Notes: generated by a model not told the origin, from the letters alone. A stretch of DNA of 64,000 nt from Dipteronia dyeriana (GCA_032871835.1 CM065296.1:3110001-3174000), one strand, 5' to 3'. Counted from the stretch's first letter, positions 45,390 to 57,850 are shown. Numbers and translations: made by a program.

Positions 45390-46582
45390 TATTAGGTTTT
45401 GGTTCGTATTCTTGAATGAATCCAATTGGTCCAAACGAGACTCAACTGATGTGGAGCTTCCTAGAGACGTGGAAAACGTTTGGAAGTTTGAAAACCCAAA
45501 GAATTGGAGAAACGAAGGACAACCCAAACCGTTATGTCTACACTGTGAGTTTTGACAGCGGTAGGACAACGGTCTAATTCCAGTAGAAACAGTTGTGCCT
45601 ACGCTGTCGGTGGCATAACGGTAAGACATCGGTCCTATTCCAAGGAGGAAGCACTGTGCCTACGCTGTGAGTTGCGTTATGGGTGGCACAATGGTGGGAC
45701 AACAGTAGCGACAACAGTCCTTGTCAATTGTGTGTGGATCACGGTTTTTTGAGCGGTCTGATTTCAGGTGACTTGTAACAGAGTAAGGTGCAGTTGGCTA
45801 GCACATGACCCAAACTGTAGTCAATCATAAGTATGCGTGGATCATGAACTCTTCATGGAAAAAGAAAGTGTTCTTTTAAGAAGTTCTTATGCTTGAAGGA
45901 AAAGGAATACTATTTATAAGAAGACTTATCATAAAAGGAAGTAGTATTTATTTGAAACAAGTAAGTCTTGTACGTTTAGGAGTATGATTTCCTTTTATCT
46001 TAAACTCATTATAACTAGTATAAATAGACCTTATAATTAGGTTATATTGTGTGGAGCAAAAAAGAACACCATGTAACATCAGAGAGTAGTAAGATCCAGG
46101 TGATCTAAGGGAATATCAGTGGATTAAGTTAGAGATTCATGGATGATATTCATGGATGATATTCATGGGAGACCTAGGGGATATTGTGAAATCTTGGTGA
46201 GGATCCGTGGGTGATATTCAAGGGAGACCTAGGGGATATTAGGGAATTTTGGTGAGGATTCTGTGAGCATTGTGAGCTGAAAGTCATGATGTAAAGCTCT
46301 ATTGTGAGCTTGAGGACTTGGTAAAGCTCTGTGATTTGGGGTTGAGGTGTGAGAGAGAAACCCAGAGTATATGGTTTTAATAATTTATCATATAGTGAAA
46401 CTTTTTCTGTCGTTCTGACGACCCATGGTTTTTTACCCCGATTTAGGATTTCCACGTATATCTTGTACTGTGATTGATTTATTTTCCCTTATCTTATTTT
46501 CTGCTATAGACGTTAATTGTTTTGAGTTATGGCCGAATATTAGGCATGATGCTTCCACGATCATTGGTTCAAATTTCCAACA
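45390..46582 (+). mobile_element. Solo LTR, copy 3 of the three-copy family
   Basis: Begins TATTAGGTTTTGG and ends TTTCCAACA. Perfect 5-bp target duplication TATTT (45385-45389 and 46583-46587). A TATA box, TATAAATAGACC, is at 46019-46030. Internal short repeats include GATGATATTCATGG (46141-46170) and GGTGATATTCAAGGGAGACC. No gag-pol is attached. The longest of the three copies. Confidence 0.85.
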
Positions 46583-46831
46583 TATTTATGTAATAAATAA
46601 ATAAAATGGCATTCTCATTCTATTTGCAAAGATAAAAATGTGAATATCCTTTACTTTAAATTTTTTCTTCATATGTTATCGTAATCAATCAATGGAAGAA
46701 AAGGGTTGGCCTATTTCACCCAAATTGTACAATGTGGCAATAACACTAGTGCCAAAATTGTAATCTCAACTCATGACTCATGAGATTAGGTCATCTTGAA
46801 TAAATAGCTATATGTTCATTTTAAGTCTCAA

Positions 46832-49051
46832 AACCATCTCCAGTTAAAATAGATTGAGAGTTATTTGAGTGAGTTATATTTAGTAAAGGTAAGAGTGAGA
46901 GTTATATGGTGGAACCTATGTGTAAAGTGGTTTGACACATGTGTTGGATGAATAAAATAATGATATTTTTGTTTTTTATAGGACCCATACCATAATTAAG
47001 AGAGATGAATATGTGGGACCTAGTTGGATTTGTTAACCGTTGGAGATGGACGGATCAGATTTGTTGACCGTTAGAGATGAATAGTCTACAATTTCCAGAC
47101 ATTTAAATTTGAAATAAATTAATTTTTTATCACAAAAATAATAGAAAATCAATAAAAATTCAAAATAAATTATAAAAAGTTGTAGAAAAATTCAAAAATC
47201 TTTCCAATGGCTAGTTTTTTGAAATTGTCTATATATACTTCATTCCCACATAATTTACCTCACATTCATCCATAGTTTGAACTTCTAAATTTTATAATAA
47301 CACAATGGATTATTATTCCTTTTCTTCTTCCTCTTCTGATAATGAAGCTTCTTTATTTTTGTTGGAGCAAAGCATGAGGATTAGCCAAACAAGCCATAAC
47401 TTGATGAGACAAACAATTATGGAATTAGACACTTTGAATCCACAATATGGTGGTTCATCTTCTGGTAGCTGTTACGTAGATTGGGATAGGGAAGCCAACC
47501 ATCTGCAATTGATTAAAGACTATTTTTCCTGCACAAACTCGACGTACAATGAAGATCTATTTCATAGGCGCTATCGAATGCGAATGTCACTTTTCCCCAA
47601 AATCTTAAATGATGTGACTGATTTTGACACTTATTTCATGCGCAAAAAGAATGCGACTGGGAAATGGGGTGCCTCACCTTACCAGATGATGACCCCGGTA
47701 AAGAGGATGCTCGCATATGGTATCTCGACTGATGCCACTGATGAATACACTAGACTGGGTGAGAGTACTATCATTGAATCGTTCCAGCACTTTATCAGAG
47801 CCATCCTACAAATCTACGGTGTGACTTACCTTCGCTCCCAATGAAGGATGATCTTACCAGGCTATTGCGTAAAGCCAATCAAAGAGGATTTCCAGGTATG
47901 CTCGGTTCATTGGATTGCATGCACTGGAAATGGAAAAATTACCACTCAGCCTTCTAGAGGGCTTATATTGGACATTGTCATAGCCCAACAATTATACTCG
48001 AGGCAGTGGCCTCATATGACACATGGATATGGCATGCCAACTTTGGATTTCTTGGGTCATTCAATGATATTAGTGTTCTAGATTGTTCTCATCTTTTTGA
48101 TTTTGAGGTTCAAGGTTGCAATCCAATTGTGAAATTTACTGTCAATGGGCAACGATACAAGGTTGGGTACTATCTTGCAAACGATATATATCCGAAGTGG
48201 GCAACTCTTGTACAAACAATATCTAATCCACAAATAGTGAAAGGGAAGCTATTTGTAAGACTACAAGAAGTATACCGAAAGGATATCGAGAGAGTATCAG
48301 GATTTTTCAAGCACGATATGCTAATATCAAACAACCTGCCCGAGGTTGGGATGTCAATGATCTTGGCTGTATTATGAAGACAAGTATAATTTAGCATAAT
48401 ATGATTGTAGAGAATGAGATGCCAGATGATCCTATTGATGAATCAGATCCTGAAGATAGGTTGAGGAGAACGACATCACGTTATGATGGTGTAGAAGAAA
48501 CTCCATCTTCTCAATCAGTACTCACATTAGAGGAAAGGTTTGCTCGTCAACATTTAAAATCTAGAATCCACGCAAGACTGAAACACGATCTAATGGAGCA
48601 CGTTTGGAATCTATTTGGAGAGACAAATAATAATTTGTGATTTACGTTTATATTTGTGCTTTCAATTATGCATGTAATTTTTTCTTATGTTTGTGTTTAT
48701 GTTCATTGTTTTCTAATCTATGAAATTTAAATTTTATGATGTTTCTTATTTAAAAATTAAAGTTTTTAATGTTATCAAACTTGGTAATAATTTATAAATA
48801 TTTAAATATATATTAAATATTAGTACCATTTTAAAGATTTCAATGAAAAATTACAATGGTATTATTTTTATCAACATTAAAGTTTATAAATTACAATTTA
48901 TTGGCCATCTATTATAAATTAGGCATAATTAAATTTGTTACAAAAATATCACTCTCAGCACCACCGGAACAAAAGTATATATAAGCATCACTATTAGCAC
49001 TATTTGAGACCGAAATATAACTATAACTCTCACTCTCTATTGGAGATGGCC
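46832..49051. mobile_element. PIF/Harbinger element with decayed transposase
   Basis: The right end reads ATTGGAGATGGCC followed by TTA (49052-49054); its reverse complement GGCCATCTCCAATAGAGAG... is matched at left by AACCATCTCCAGTTAAAATA... and both continue TTGAGAGTTAT / GTGAGAGTTAT. Short (G)GCCATCTCCAA ends and a TTA/TAA target are typical of PIF/Harbinger. The TTA is present at right, but the left flank reads CAA, so the target duplication is not confirmed. The 1.3-kb transposase lies inside; no Myb-like second ORF was found. Confidence 0.75.
47305..48640 (+). pseudogene. PIF/Harbinger-type (DDE_Tnp_4) transposase, pseudogene
   Basis: Starts MDYYSFSSSSSDNEASLF, typical of plant Harbinger transposases with a Ser-rich start, then RRYRMRMSLFPKIL, KWGASPYQMMTPVKRMLAYG, ESFQHFIRAI. 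After a frameshift at about 47841 it continues MLGSLDCMHWKWKN (first catalytic D), HSPTIILEAVASYDTWIWHA, FGFLGSFNDISVLD (second D), VGYYLANDIYPKW, then after another shift near 48310 a C-terminal HNMIVENEMPDDPI to the stop at 48638. Breaks: frameshift near 47841, TAG near 47956, frameshift near 48310, TAG near 48388. Flanking TIRs mark the element. Confidence 0.9.
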
Positions 49052-49054
49052 TTA

Positions 49055-49151
49055 CAAGAGTGATCTTTGTAGAGGTGACCCATATGAACACAACATTTCC
49101 AATCAAACACAACATAGTTTTGTACTTTGAACCCATCACAAAACAACACAA
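49055..49151 (-). pseudogene. Stray copy of SLC35F-like exon 1
   Basis: Minus strand reads MGSKYKTMLCLIGNVVFIWV then TSTKIT, nearly the same as exon 1 of the transporter gene at 37143-37063, and the 5' untranslated flank also matches (ACACAACTAAAATTCC). It ends at the splice-site side, where the Harbinger element's right end begins. No other exon of the gene was found near it. Confidence 0.9.
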
Positions 49152-49364
49152 CTAAAATTCCATAAACTTAATACTTCCAAAAAAAAAATTAACTATTGGA
49201 TTAGATATTATTTACAAGTCAAACACAGTTCGTTTATATAGTCGGTTTCAGGCTGGCAATCTTGCATGGATCTTCTGTATAAAACTGATAGTGGGATGTG
49301 ATAAACTAAGATCTCGTAAGAAAATCATGTAAAATACCTTAACATGATAACTCTTTATATATAT

Positions 49365-49545
49365 AGTCATTTTCCTATGAGTACACACCGATGAAATTAT
49401 ATAAAGATATTGAATGTGAACCACTCATTTATAAAAGAGATTTGATAAGTGCATACATACCAAGTCAAAGTATGTAAAATGAGTGGCTCACATTCAATAT
49501 CTTTAAACAATTCCATCAATACACACTTATGTAAAAAAATTCGTA
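49365..49545. repeat. Hairpin-forming MITE-like inverted repeat
   Basis: About 60 bp around AAAGATATTGAATGTGAACC (49402-49421) is repeated in inverse orientation at 49479-49503 (GGCTCACATTCAATATCTTT), with a short spacer. Imperfect palindrome, no coding potential. The outer ends and a target duplication are not clear. Confidence 0.65.
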
Positions 49546-50908
<1,363 letters not shown>

Positions 50909-50909
50909 T

Positions 50910-51050
50910 GGTCGAGTGGCGCCTCACCAACGTCACCCTACTGATGTTGTTGCGCTGATGAGGGTGCGCTGGTCGAGTGGTGCCTCACCAACACCACCCT
51001 ACTGATATTGCTGCACTGGTAAGGGTGCGATGGTCGAGTGGCACCTCACC
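50910..51050. repeat. 61-bp tandem repeat, 2.3 copies
   Basis: Units start at 50910, 50971 and 51032 with GGTCGAGTGG and carry GCCTCACCAAC and CACCCTACTGAT in the same positions. Higher GC than the surroundings. Non-coding. Confidence 0.9.
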
Positions 51051-51465
51051 AGGGCCAACCTTCACCTCCTTGAATCTTCACTTCTTCCGTTTGGCCTTAA
51101 CTTTCCTCAGTTTCGCACTATTACCCCTAGATTGCTAAAGGAACCTGCACAAGCTTATTAAATTGTTAAAAACTCAACTTTTACTCGGGAACGAGTGCAA
51201 TTGATAGAATATGGAGGCTACATCGAGTGTAGAAATAGGAGTTATCACCGTATGGTCTCATTGGTTTTCAACAAAGAAAATACTGCATTTAACCATAGCC
51301 AATGTGAAGCCTGAAAAGCCCGAAAATCTCCAGTTGAATTTTCGTAAGTCGGTGAACACTGACAATGGTAGAGAAGAAATTAATAGGTCGTGCATTACGA
51401 TATCTTGTAAAAAATAAGATGGTAGAACGGATCATGTGGGTGGTGTCCTGTTGGATCCGATATAC

Positions 51466-52674
51466 GAGAAAAAGAGAACGTTTTTGTTTTCGATAGTATA
51501 CTAATATCCTTTACATCAAAAGCGTTTTGTGTACAACATCGAATCAAGGTTCACCCGAGTTTCAATCAAATTGATTGATAATTCACAAGTGACCGGACGT
51601 TCTTGGATTTTTCTCTTGGAGGATATTTGTAACTAACAAAGAAAAGATTTTGCTTTGTCTCCATCCTCAGGTATACAATTTAAAGAAAGGGAGCCCACAC
51701 TCCAAGGTGATTCACATTCGTGATTGGATTGGAAGATCTTATAGAATAAATTCGGCACTTGTTCAATCGTCACAAGGAAAAGGTACGATACTTCTATATA
51801 CATCAATTAATCTAGGGTTAAGGTTCTCGTTGCATAAAGGGAAATTTTTTATTTATACGCAAACCCTAATTTCATTTTTTATCACGCTTCTGTTGCGTTT
51901 TAAACCCGTTTTTCCCCACATCTTCTTCACTAGCACCTTTGCTCTTGTGAGAAGATGTAAAGGCTATGAAGTTAGCCATAAGTTATTCATCATCCGAAGA
52001 CTTATCTCCTTCGCTGAAGTTATCACTTCCATTCCATGTGGTGATAATCACTTTTCCCTTTTTTTTTTAACATTGTGATTGGAACATTCGGGGGTAAAGT
52101 GACCTATCCCACCAGATTCATAGCATCAGACCCTTTTCCTTTTGGTCTTCTTGCCTAGGCTCAAGCGTTTTGAAAGGAGTTTTTTTCTTCAAGTTTTGGC
52201 CCTAGGATCCGAAGCCTTATGTGGGGAAAAACGGGTTTAAAACGCAATAGAAGCGTGATAAAAAATGAAATTAGGGTTTGCGTATAAATAAAAAATTTCC
52301 CTTTATGCAACGAGAACCTTAACCCTAGATTAATTGATGTATATAAAAGTATCGTACCTTTTCCTTGTGACGATTGAACAAATGCCGAATTTATTCTATA
52401 AGATCTTCTAATCCAATCACGAATGTGAATCACCTTGGAGTGTGAGCTCCCTTTCTTTAAATTGTATACCTGAGGATGGAGACAAAGCAAAATCTTTTCT
52501 TTGTTAGTTACAAATATCCTCCAAGAGAAAAATCCAAGAACGTCCGGTCACTTGTGAATTATCAATCAATTTGATTGAAACTCGGGTGAACCTTGATTCG
52601 ATGTTGTACACAAAACGCTTTTGATGTAAAGGATATTAGTATACTATCGAAAACAAAAACGTTCTCTTTTTCTC
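51466..52674. repeat. Large inverted repeat: 456-bp arms, 297-bp spacer
   Basis: 51466-51921 is the reverse complement of 52219-52674 with no net indel and only about five to eight substitutions found by eye. The arms look like retroelement leader or LTR DNA and have no protein homology I can name, although both arms give the same long frame. The spacer holds a minus-strand copia gag fragment. The 17-bp sequence TTGGATCCGATATACGA occurs just outside the left arm (about 51450-51466) and 64 bp beyond the right arm (about 52738-52754). Confidence 0.9.
51940..52200 (-). pseudogene. Ty1-copia gag fragment with zinc knuckle
   Basis: Minus strand reads CYESGGIGHFTPECSNH at about 52127-52080, a copia gag knuckle with the second Cys replaced by Ser, preceded by a basic K/R-rich stretch and followed by an acidic/Lys stretch with a stop. 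Only the C-terminal part of gag is present. Confidence 0.7.
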
Positions 52675-52689
52675 TTTTCTCTTTTCAAG

Positions 52690-52830
52690 TGAACCGATAA
52701 AAAACCGATAATATTTGGTTTTTGAAATTTTTTTCGATTGGATCCGATATACGATTATCAACCGATCAAAAACCGATTAAATTGAACCGATTCGGTTCGG
52801 ATCGGTTTTTTCTTGTTTTGGACCGATTGG
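52690..52830. repeat. AACCGAT-rich repeat
   Basis: Repeated AACCGATAAAAAACCGATAA and GGTTCGGATCGG motifs resembling the AACCGG-rich element end at 18895-19087. Class unknown. Confidence 0.5.
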
Positions 52831-52944
52831 GCCTAATTAATGGACTTTAATTTATAAAATCTGCTATGGTCTGAAAAATTGAAAAAAAAAAACAAGTTTT
52901 TCATATGTTGGGTCTATTGGGACAAATATGATTAAATTACAGCA

Positions 52945-53072
52945 TAAGTCCATAATACAAATAAAAACAACTACGAATTATTCGAACAATAAATCCATAA
53001 TACAAATAAAAATAACTAGAAATTATTCAAACAATAAGTTCATAATACAATAAAAACAACTAAAAATTATTC
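52945..53072. repeat. 45-bp tandem repeat, about 2.8 copies
   Basis: Unit AAGTCCATAATACAAATAAA plus AACAACTACGAATTATTC-like sequence, at 52945, 52990 and about 53036. Non-coding. Confidence 0.85.
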
Positions 53073-53751
53073 AACGTAGCAGTAGACAACAATTATGGAG
53101 TGGAATCTCACACGCTTAAATGCTCAGCAATGAACTTGAACTCTCTACAGAAACATGCTAAAGTCACACATAAACACAACACATCTGGTTGTCCAAATGT
53201 TGAGTCTGAAACGATAAATTAATATATAGAAGACAAATGTATATGGCTATCAACCTATTTCATCGTGTGGATCACAAGTGACCCAATTCTTACTTTGATG
53301 TACTTTAATGTGCATACATGAAAATGAATACATGATACAACAGGTAAAATAAAGTTATTTTTTACGATAGTCTTATTAAAGAGCCAAAAGTCCAAACAAC
53401 ACAACCAACAAAAGAGGAAAGCAACATAACCCCAAACAGACCAGAGAGCAGCCCAGTCAATTGGAGCACACATCAGAGCAAAAGAAACAGAGGAGCAATA
53501 GAAACAACTCCACAAAGCAATGAAAACAATAAGAAAGAAAACAACAACAAAGTAAACAACAAAATGCACAACAGTCAACGGTTGAAATGAAGTTGGGTTC
53601 ATAGATTACTCTCTCTTTTAAAGAGATTGACACTTTGATTCTTCAACAACATCAAAGGCTTTATGGATTAAATGATAAAAAGAAAAAAGAGCACTTCACG
53701 TGGACCCTGAACCAAAGGGCCTGTCCAACCACAATAAAAGGAACCCCCCAT

Positions 53752-53820
<69 letters not shown>

Positions 53821-54070
53821 ATTATTTTTATTAATTCCTTTTCTTTTTTATTTTATACGAAATTATTATAATTATTTTATAAAAATAGAAGCCTCCAATG
53901 CATCACCAAAGCAATTTCTTTTTATAAATTAAAAAATAAATTCAACAGCAAAAATAATTATGTGCTTGACCTCCCTCTTCCTCTTATCATCTCCTACCTC
54001 CTTTCTTCTATTCGACACAACAACATAAATCAATTCAATTCTCCTACAATATTATATATATGTATGTATG

Positions 54071-54104
<34 letters not shown>

Positions 54105-54114
54105 TGTATGTATG

Positions 54115-54152
<38 letters not shown>

Positions 54153-54640
54153 GGTCTGTAAATTGCCGAATGAGTGAGTGAGTGAGAAATAGACCCATAA
54201 AGAGATTAAATTAAATCTCTCATTTTCCTATCACAGAAACCTTATAACTATTTAGATTGTTCTATTGATAAATTATTATTTTTTAATAAAAATCGAAATC
54301 GAAAAAAATCATTTTAACTTACTGTCAGTGAAGTGAGAGAAGAGAATCACAACGTTGTTGAGAGAGTTTGGGATCGTCAAACCCACAAGATTTGATGGAG
54401 TATAAGAAAATGGAGTGAGACAATTTGAGAGACAAGTCGTCGAGCAACACCAAGACTCATCGATCCAAGAAGCAAAGAAACGGTGGCTCACCAGAACGTC
54501 GGACGAGAGAGTCGACAGATGGCCGACGAGAGAGGCAATGTTGAGAGATAAAGTTGAGATATTTAGGGTTAGAGCTAAGAGGAAGTGTCTGCAGAGAGAG
54601 AGAGAGAGAGAGAAGATGGGTCGGTTAGTGTAAGACCAGA
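53073..54640. other. No gene recognised; microsatellite-rich
   Basis: Holds a CA tract (53756-53804) plus TA, an ATGT tetranucleotide array (about 54059-54120) running into TA (54119-54151), and GAGA-rich DNA at 54590-54615. Open frames around 54309-54878 on both strands look compositional. The segment from 54640 may be the 5' region of the LINE. Confidence 0.5.
54059..54151. repeat. ATGT tetranucleotide array followed by TA array
   Basis: About 15 units of ATGT/GTAT followed by 16 TA units. Confidence 0.95.
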
Positions 54641-55380
54641 ATCGATGGCATCTCATAGGGATGGACCGGCAACCATAGCCGTAAAGGTTTTGATGAAATG
54701 GTCGAAGTGGGCCCCTAATAGTTGATGATATGGTTGTGGATAGGCTAGCTACTGGGATTACTGGGCTCTCAAAACATATGATCCAGCCAAGCAGTGAATC
54801 CTTAGTTAGTCCATCAGATGTGTTAGTGGTCCGATATCTATTGAGCCCTATTATGCCCAAGATTGCAGGCCGAATCAATTCGAATAACCAGGTTAGTACT
54901 CATGTCTCTATTGTAAAAACCTATGAACTCTGAAATCCCCATTTCTACCCAGTCACCCAAAAATAAAGCTATAAAAAAATGGAAGAGGTCCGCTTGAGAA
55001 GGGCAACATCTCCAAGCTGCAGGGATTATTTCCAGTCCTCTTCTCAAAATTCTCGGGGTCAGACAGTCGAATTGGAAAACCTCTAAAGGGAAAACTTCTT
55101 CCCCTTCATCTGCTAAGAACACTTCTATGTCCAAGATGGGAACAAGCCCCTAGAAAATTCAGTTCCCGTCTTACTCTTCCACCAATAAGCAACGTCTTAC
55201 TTCTCCCTCCTAGAATATGGGAGATGGCAAAGCCTACAAATGGAAAATGGTCTTTGCCTATCTGAATGATGAGATCAGAGATCATAAAAAAGGGAAACTT
55301 TCTATTCCGATTTCAAAAAATGTTTTATCAGTGAAGCCTGAATTCCAGATTGGTTAGGAATAAGAATAGGCCTTTGCTAG

Positions 55381-55739
55381 AATGTGCGGGGGTTGGGGAA
55401 TCCCCATGCACTCGCCGCCTTGTTAAGGCTGCTCAAACATCATTCCCTAGATTTAGTCTTCTTATCAGAGACGAAAATAAATGGTTACAAGGCTGACAAA
55501 ATTAGAGTTATGCTTGGTTTCAGTGGTTGTTTATGTCTTAATAGTATTGGTAACAATGGTGGACTTTTGATGTTATGGAAGATTAATATTAAGGTTACGG
55601 TTCTATCCTTATTAATGCTCGCATGTGTTTGGAGGACGGGTTTCTCTGGAGCTTTTTGGGGTTCTATGGTGAACCGAATGCGAGTAAAAGACATTTATCT
55701 TGAGCTCTTCTTAGGTGTTTCAAGGATATCGACAATCTT

Positions 55740-55772
<33 letters not shown>

Positions 55773-56058
55773 GGGGTGGGGGTGGGCCGACTTCAATATA
55801 AAGGATAAATTTGGAGGTTCTAACATTTCTTTCCCTGGTATGCTTCAGTTCAGACAAGCTGTCGATGACTGTAATCTCTCTGATCTGGGGTACTCAGGCC
55901 CGAGTCTCACCTGGAACAATAAAAGGGACGGTAAGAACAATATCCAAGAGAGATTAGACAGGTACCTAGCTAACAATCAGTGGCGAGATAATTTATGGAA
56001 TGCGAAAATGGCTCATTTGGGGTTCAATTCTTCTGACCACCATCCGATCTTTCTTTAG
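55381..56058 (+). pseudogene. LINE ORF2, apurinic endonuclease domain
   Basis: Begins NVRGLGNPHALAALLRLLKH and keeps the ETK motif (LVFLSETKI), a DFN block (WADFNIKDKFGG) and the closing SDHHPI motif, all hallmarks of L1-type endonucleases that nick the target DNA. A run of 30 G at 55741-55770 sits just before the DFN block where a variable loop would be, so part of the domain is lost or scrambled. Stop at 56056. Confidence 0.85.
55741..55771. repeat. Run of about 30 G inside the LINE endonuclease
   Basis: An unbroken G tract followed by GTGGGGTGGGGGTGGG. Long G runs are rare in plant DNA; a G-quadruplex, a slippage expansion, or an assembly/sequencing artefact are all possible. Confidence 0.9.
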
Positions 56059-56276
56059 TGTGCCCCTGTTGTTCCCTTTCTAAATGGGAGAGAGAGGGAT
56101 TTTAGCTTCGTACCTATTTGGCTAAAGGAAGAGGACTTCAATAACACAGTGAATACTGTTTGGAGTGGGTATAGGTCGTCAGACCTTTAAGTAATCTTAG
56201 GGCAAATCTTACCAGATGTGCCTCTGATCTCAGAGATTGAAGCAATTCTCAGTTTAGGATTTTTCAAAAACAGATT

Positions 56277-57780
56277 GTGGATAAGAATAGAGAGATTGAA
56301 CACCTCTACCAGAATTGTGGAAAGTCTGGAAAGCCTAGTGTTATGCTGACCATCAGGCGGATTGAAAAGGAAGTGGAAGGCTTGCTAGACAAAGATGAGA
56401 TTTATTGGAAACAACATTCTAGAGCCGAGTGGCTTCAAACGAGGGACCGGAATTCAAAATACTTTCATGCTAGGGCTACTGCAAGAAAGAAGAAAATTTT
56501 TATTTCTAGCCTTCTTGACTCCGAGGGCTGCTTGCAAGATTCTGAAGAGGGACTGTCCTGGGTAGTTAGTGAGTTTTTCTCTTCTCTCTTCAAATCTTCC
56601 AACCCCTTTACCCAAGGTATCCAGAAAGCTTCAGAAGCCATTAAGTCTAGACTGTCCGATGACATGAGAATGGCCCTCAACATTCGGTTTTCTACTGAAG
56701 ATATTAAGGCAGCTGTTTTCAGCTTAAATCCTACAAAAGCCACTGGCCTAGATGGCTTCCACGCAATCTTCTTTCAAAAATCCTGGGGTTTGATTATAGG
56801 GGAAGTCACATCTACCAGTCTCCATGTTTTGAATGGGGTGGCATCGATTAGAGAATTCAATGAGACTGTTCTAACCCCGAAAGTGAGAAATCCCAATGAC
56901 CTGAAAGACTTCTAGCTGATTTCCCTATGCAGTGTTGTGTATAAAATTGTTACGAAGGGGAAGGCGATGGCGATGGCTTCGAAGCTTAAAGGAATTCTGC
57001 CTGACATCATATTCCATTTCCAGTCCGCTTTTGTCCCAAGGATACAGATTTACGACAATGTGCTTGTGGCTTTCGAAACCCCTTATTCTTTAGGTTGTAA
57101 GAAATCTAAAGTTAGGTGGCAAATGGTGATGAATCTTGACATGAGTAAGGCGTACGAACAGATCGAATAAGCCTTTTTGGAGGCGGTTATGAACAAGATG
57201 CAGCTTCCTTACACAGTGGATTAATCTAGTTCTGGACTGCATCTCCTCATCTAAGCTCTATTTTATGCCCAATGGTAGGGCTGTTTGCTCTGTGTCCCCC
57301 TTAAAAGGCCTACGGCAGGGTTTCCCCCTCTCTCCTTAAATTTTCCTTCTGTGTGCTGAGGCTTTCACTAGGTTGATCTCGACTTCTAAAAGAAATGGTC
57401 ACACGCTTGGTACTTAATGCTGTAGAGAGGGCACCCTCATCAACCACTTTTTCTTTACAGAGGACAACATCCTCTTCTGTACGGCCTCCAAAGTCAGTAC
57501 TGAGGGGATCCGCAAGATTCTTGAGATTTATGAGAAAGGTTCGGGGCAGCAGATTAACTTGGGAAATTCTAAAATTACCTTCAACCCCAAGGTTTTGAGT
57601 TTGGTGAGGGGTGAAATTCAAAATATGCTGGAAATCGATGTTTGTAACTCTCAAGATAAATACCATGGCCTTCCTTCTATGGTTGGGAGAAACAAGAATC
57701 AGTTGTTCTGTGATATTAAGGAAGGAGTGGGGAATAAATTAAGGGGATGGAAAGGTAGTTTGTTCTCTATTGACGTCGAT
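56277..57780 (+). pseudogene. LINE ORF2, reverse transcriptase domain
   Basis: Ordered RT blocks: EWLQTRDRNSKYFHARATAR upstream, NPTKATGLDGFHAIFFQKSW (block with KAPGPDG-type motif), SAFVPRIQIYDNVLVAFE, LDMSKAYEQIE (usual D of the AYD motif replaced by E), GLRQGFPLSP, and FTEDNILFC in place of the catalytic FADD. Several stops (for example at about 56913 and 57168) and frame changes split it, and the catalytic aspartates are altered, so it is inactive. Homology fades at about 57780. Confidence 0.85.
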
Positions 57781-57850
57781 TTCTCGATGTATGAGAAAGG
57801 CAATAAGATTGGATTTAATTACGACCTGTCAAAGAGAAAGAGAAAGAGAA

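Larger units (their letters stand above)
54640..57840 (+). mobile_element. L1-type LINE, decayed and 3'-truncated
   Basis: Endonuclease, linker and reverse transcriptase of a plant non-LTR element in order on +. No ORF1 with zinc knuckle was identified between 54640 and 55380, although that is where it would be expected. The copy stops at 57850, where a Tat/Retand-type LTR begins, so the LINE 3' end is either on the other side of that retrotransposon, beyond the window, or lost. Confidence 0.8.

Noticed and set aside
51650..52490. Two almost identical frames (142 and 109 codons) on opposite strands, suggestive of a duplicated gene
   Set aside because: They are the two arms of the 456-bp inverted repeat; similarity is from DNA duplication and the protein shows no known domain.
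53635..54177. Frames with His-Thr and Tyr-Ile or Met-Tyr-Val-Cys repeats
   Set aside because: Translations of CA, TA and ATGT microsatellites.
54309..54878. A 189-codon minus frame next to the LINE
   Set aside because: Ser/Leu-rich, no recognisable domain; the same DNA also has open frames on the plus strand, so the openness seems compositional. It could be LINE 5' DNA.
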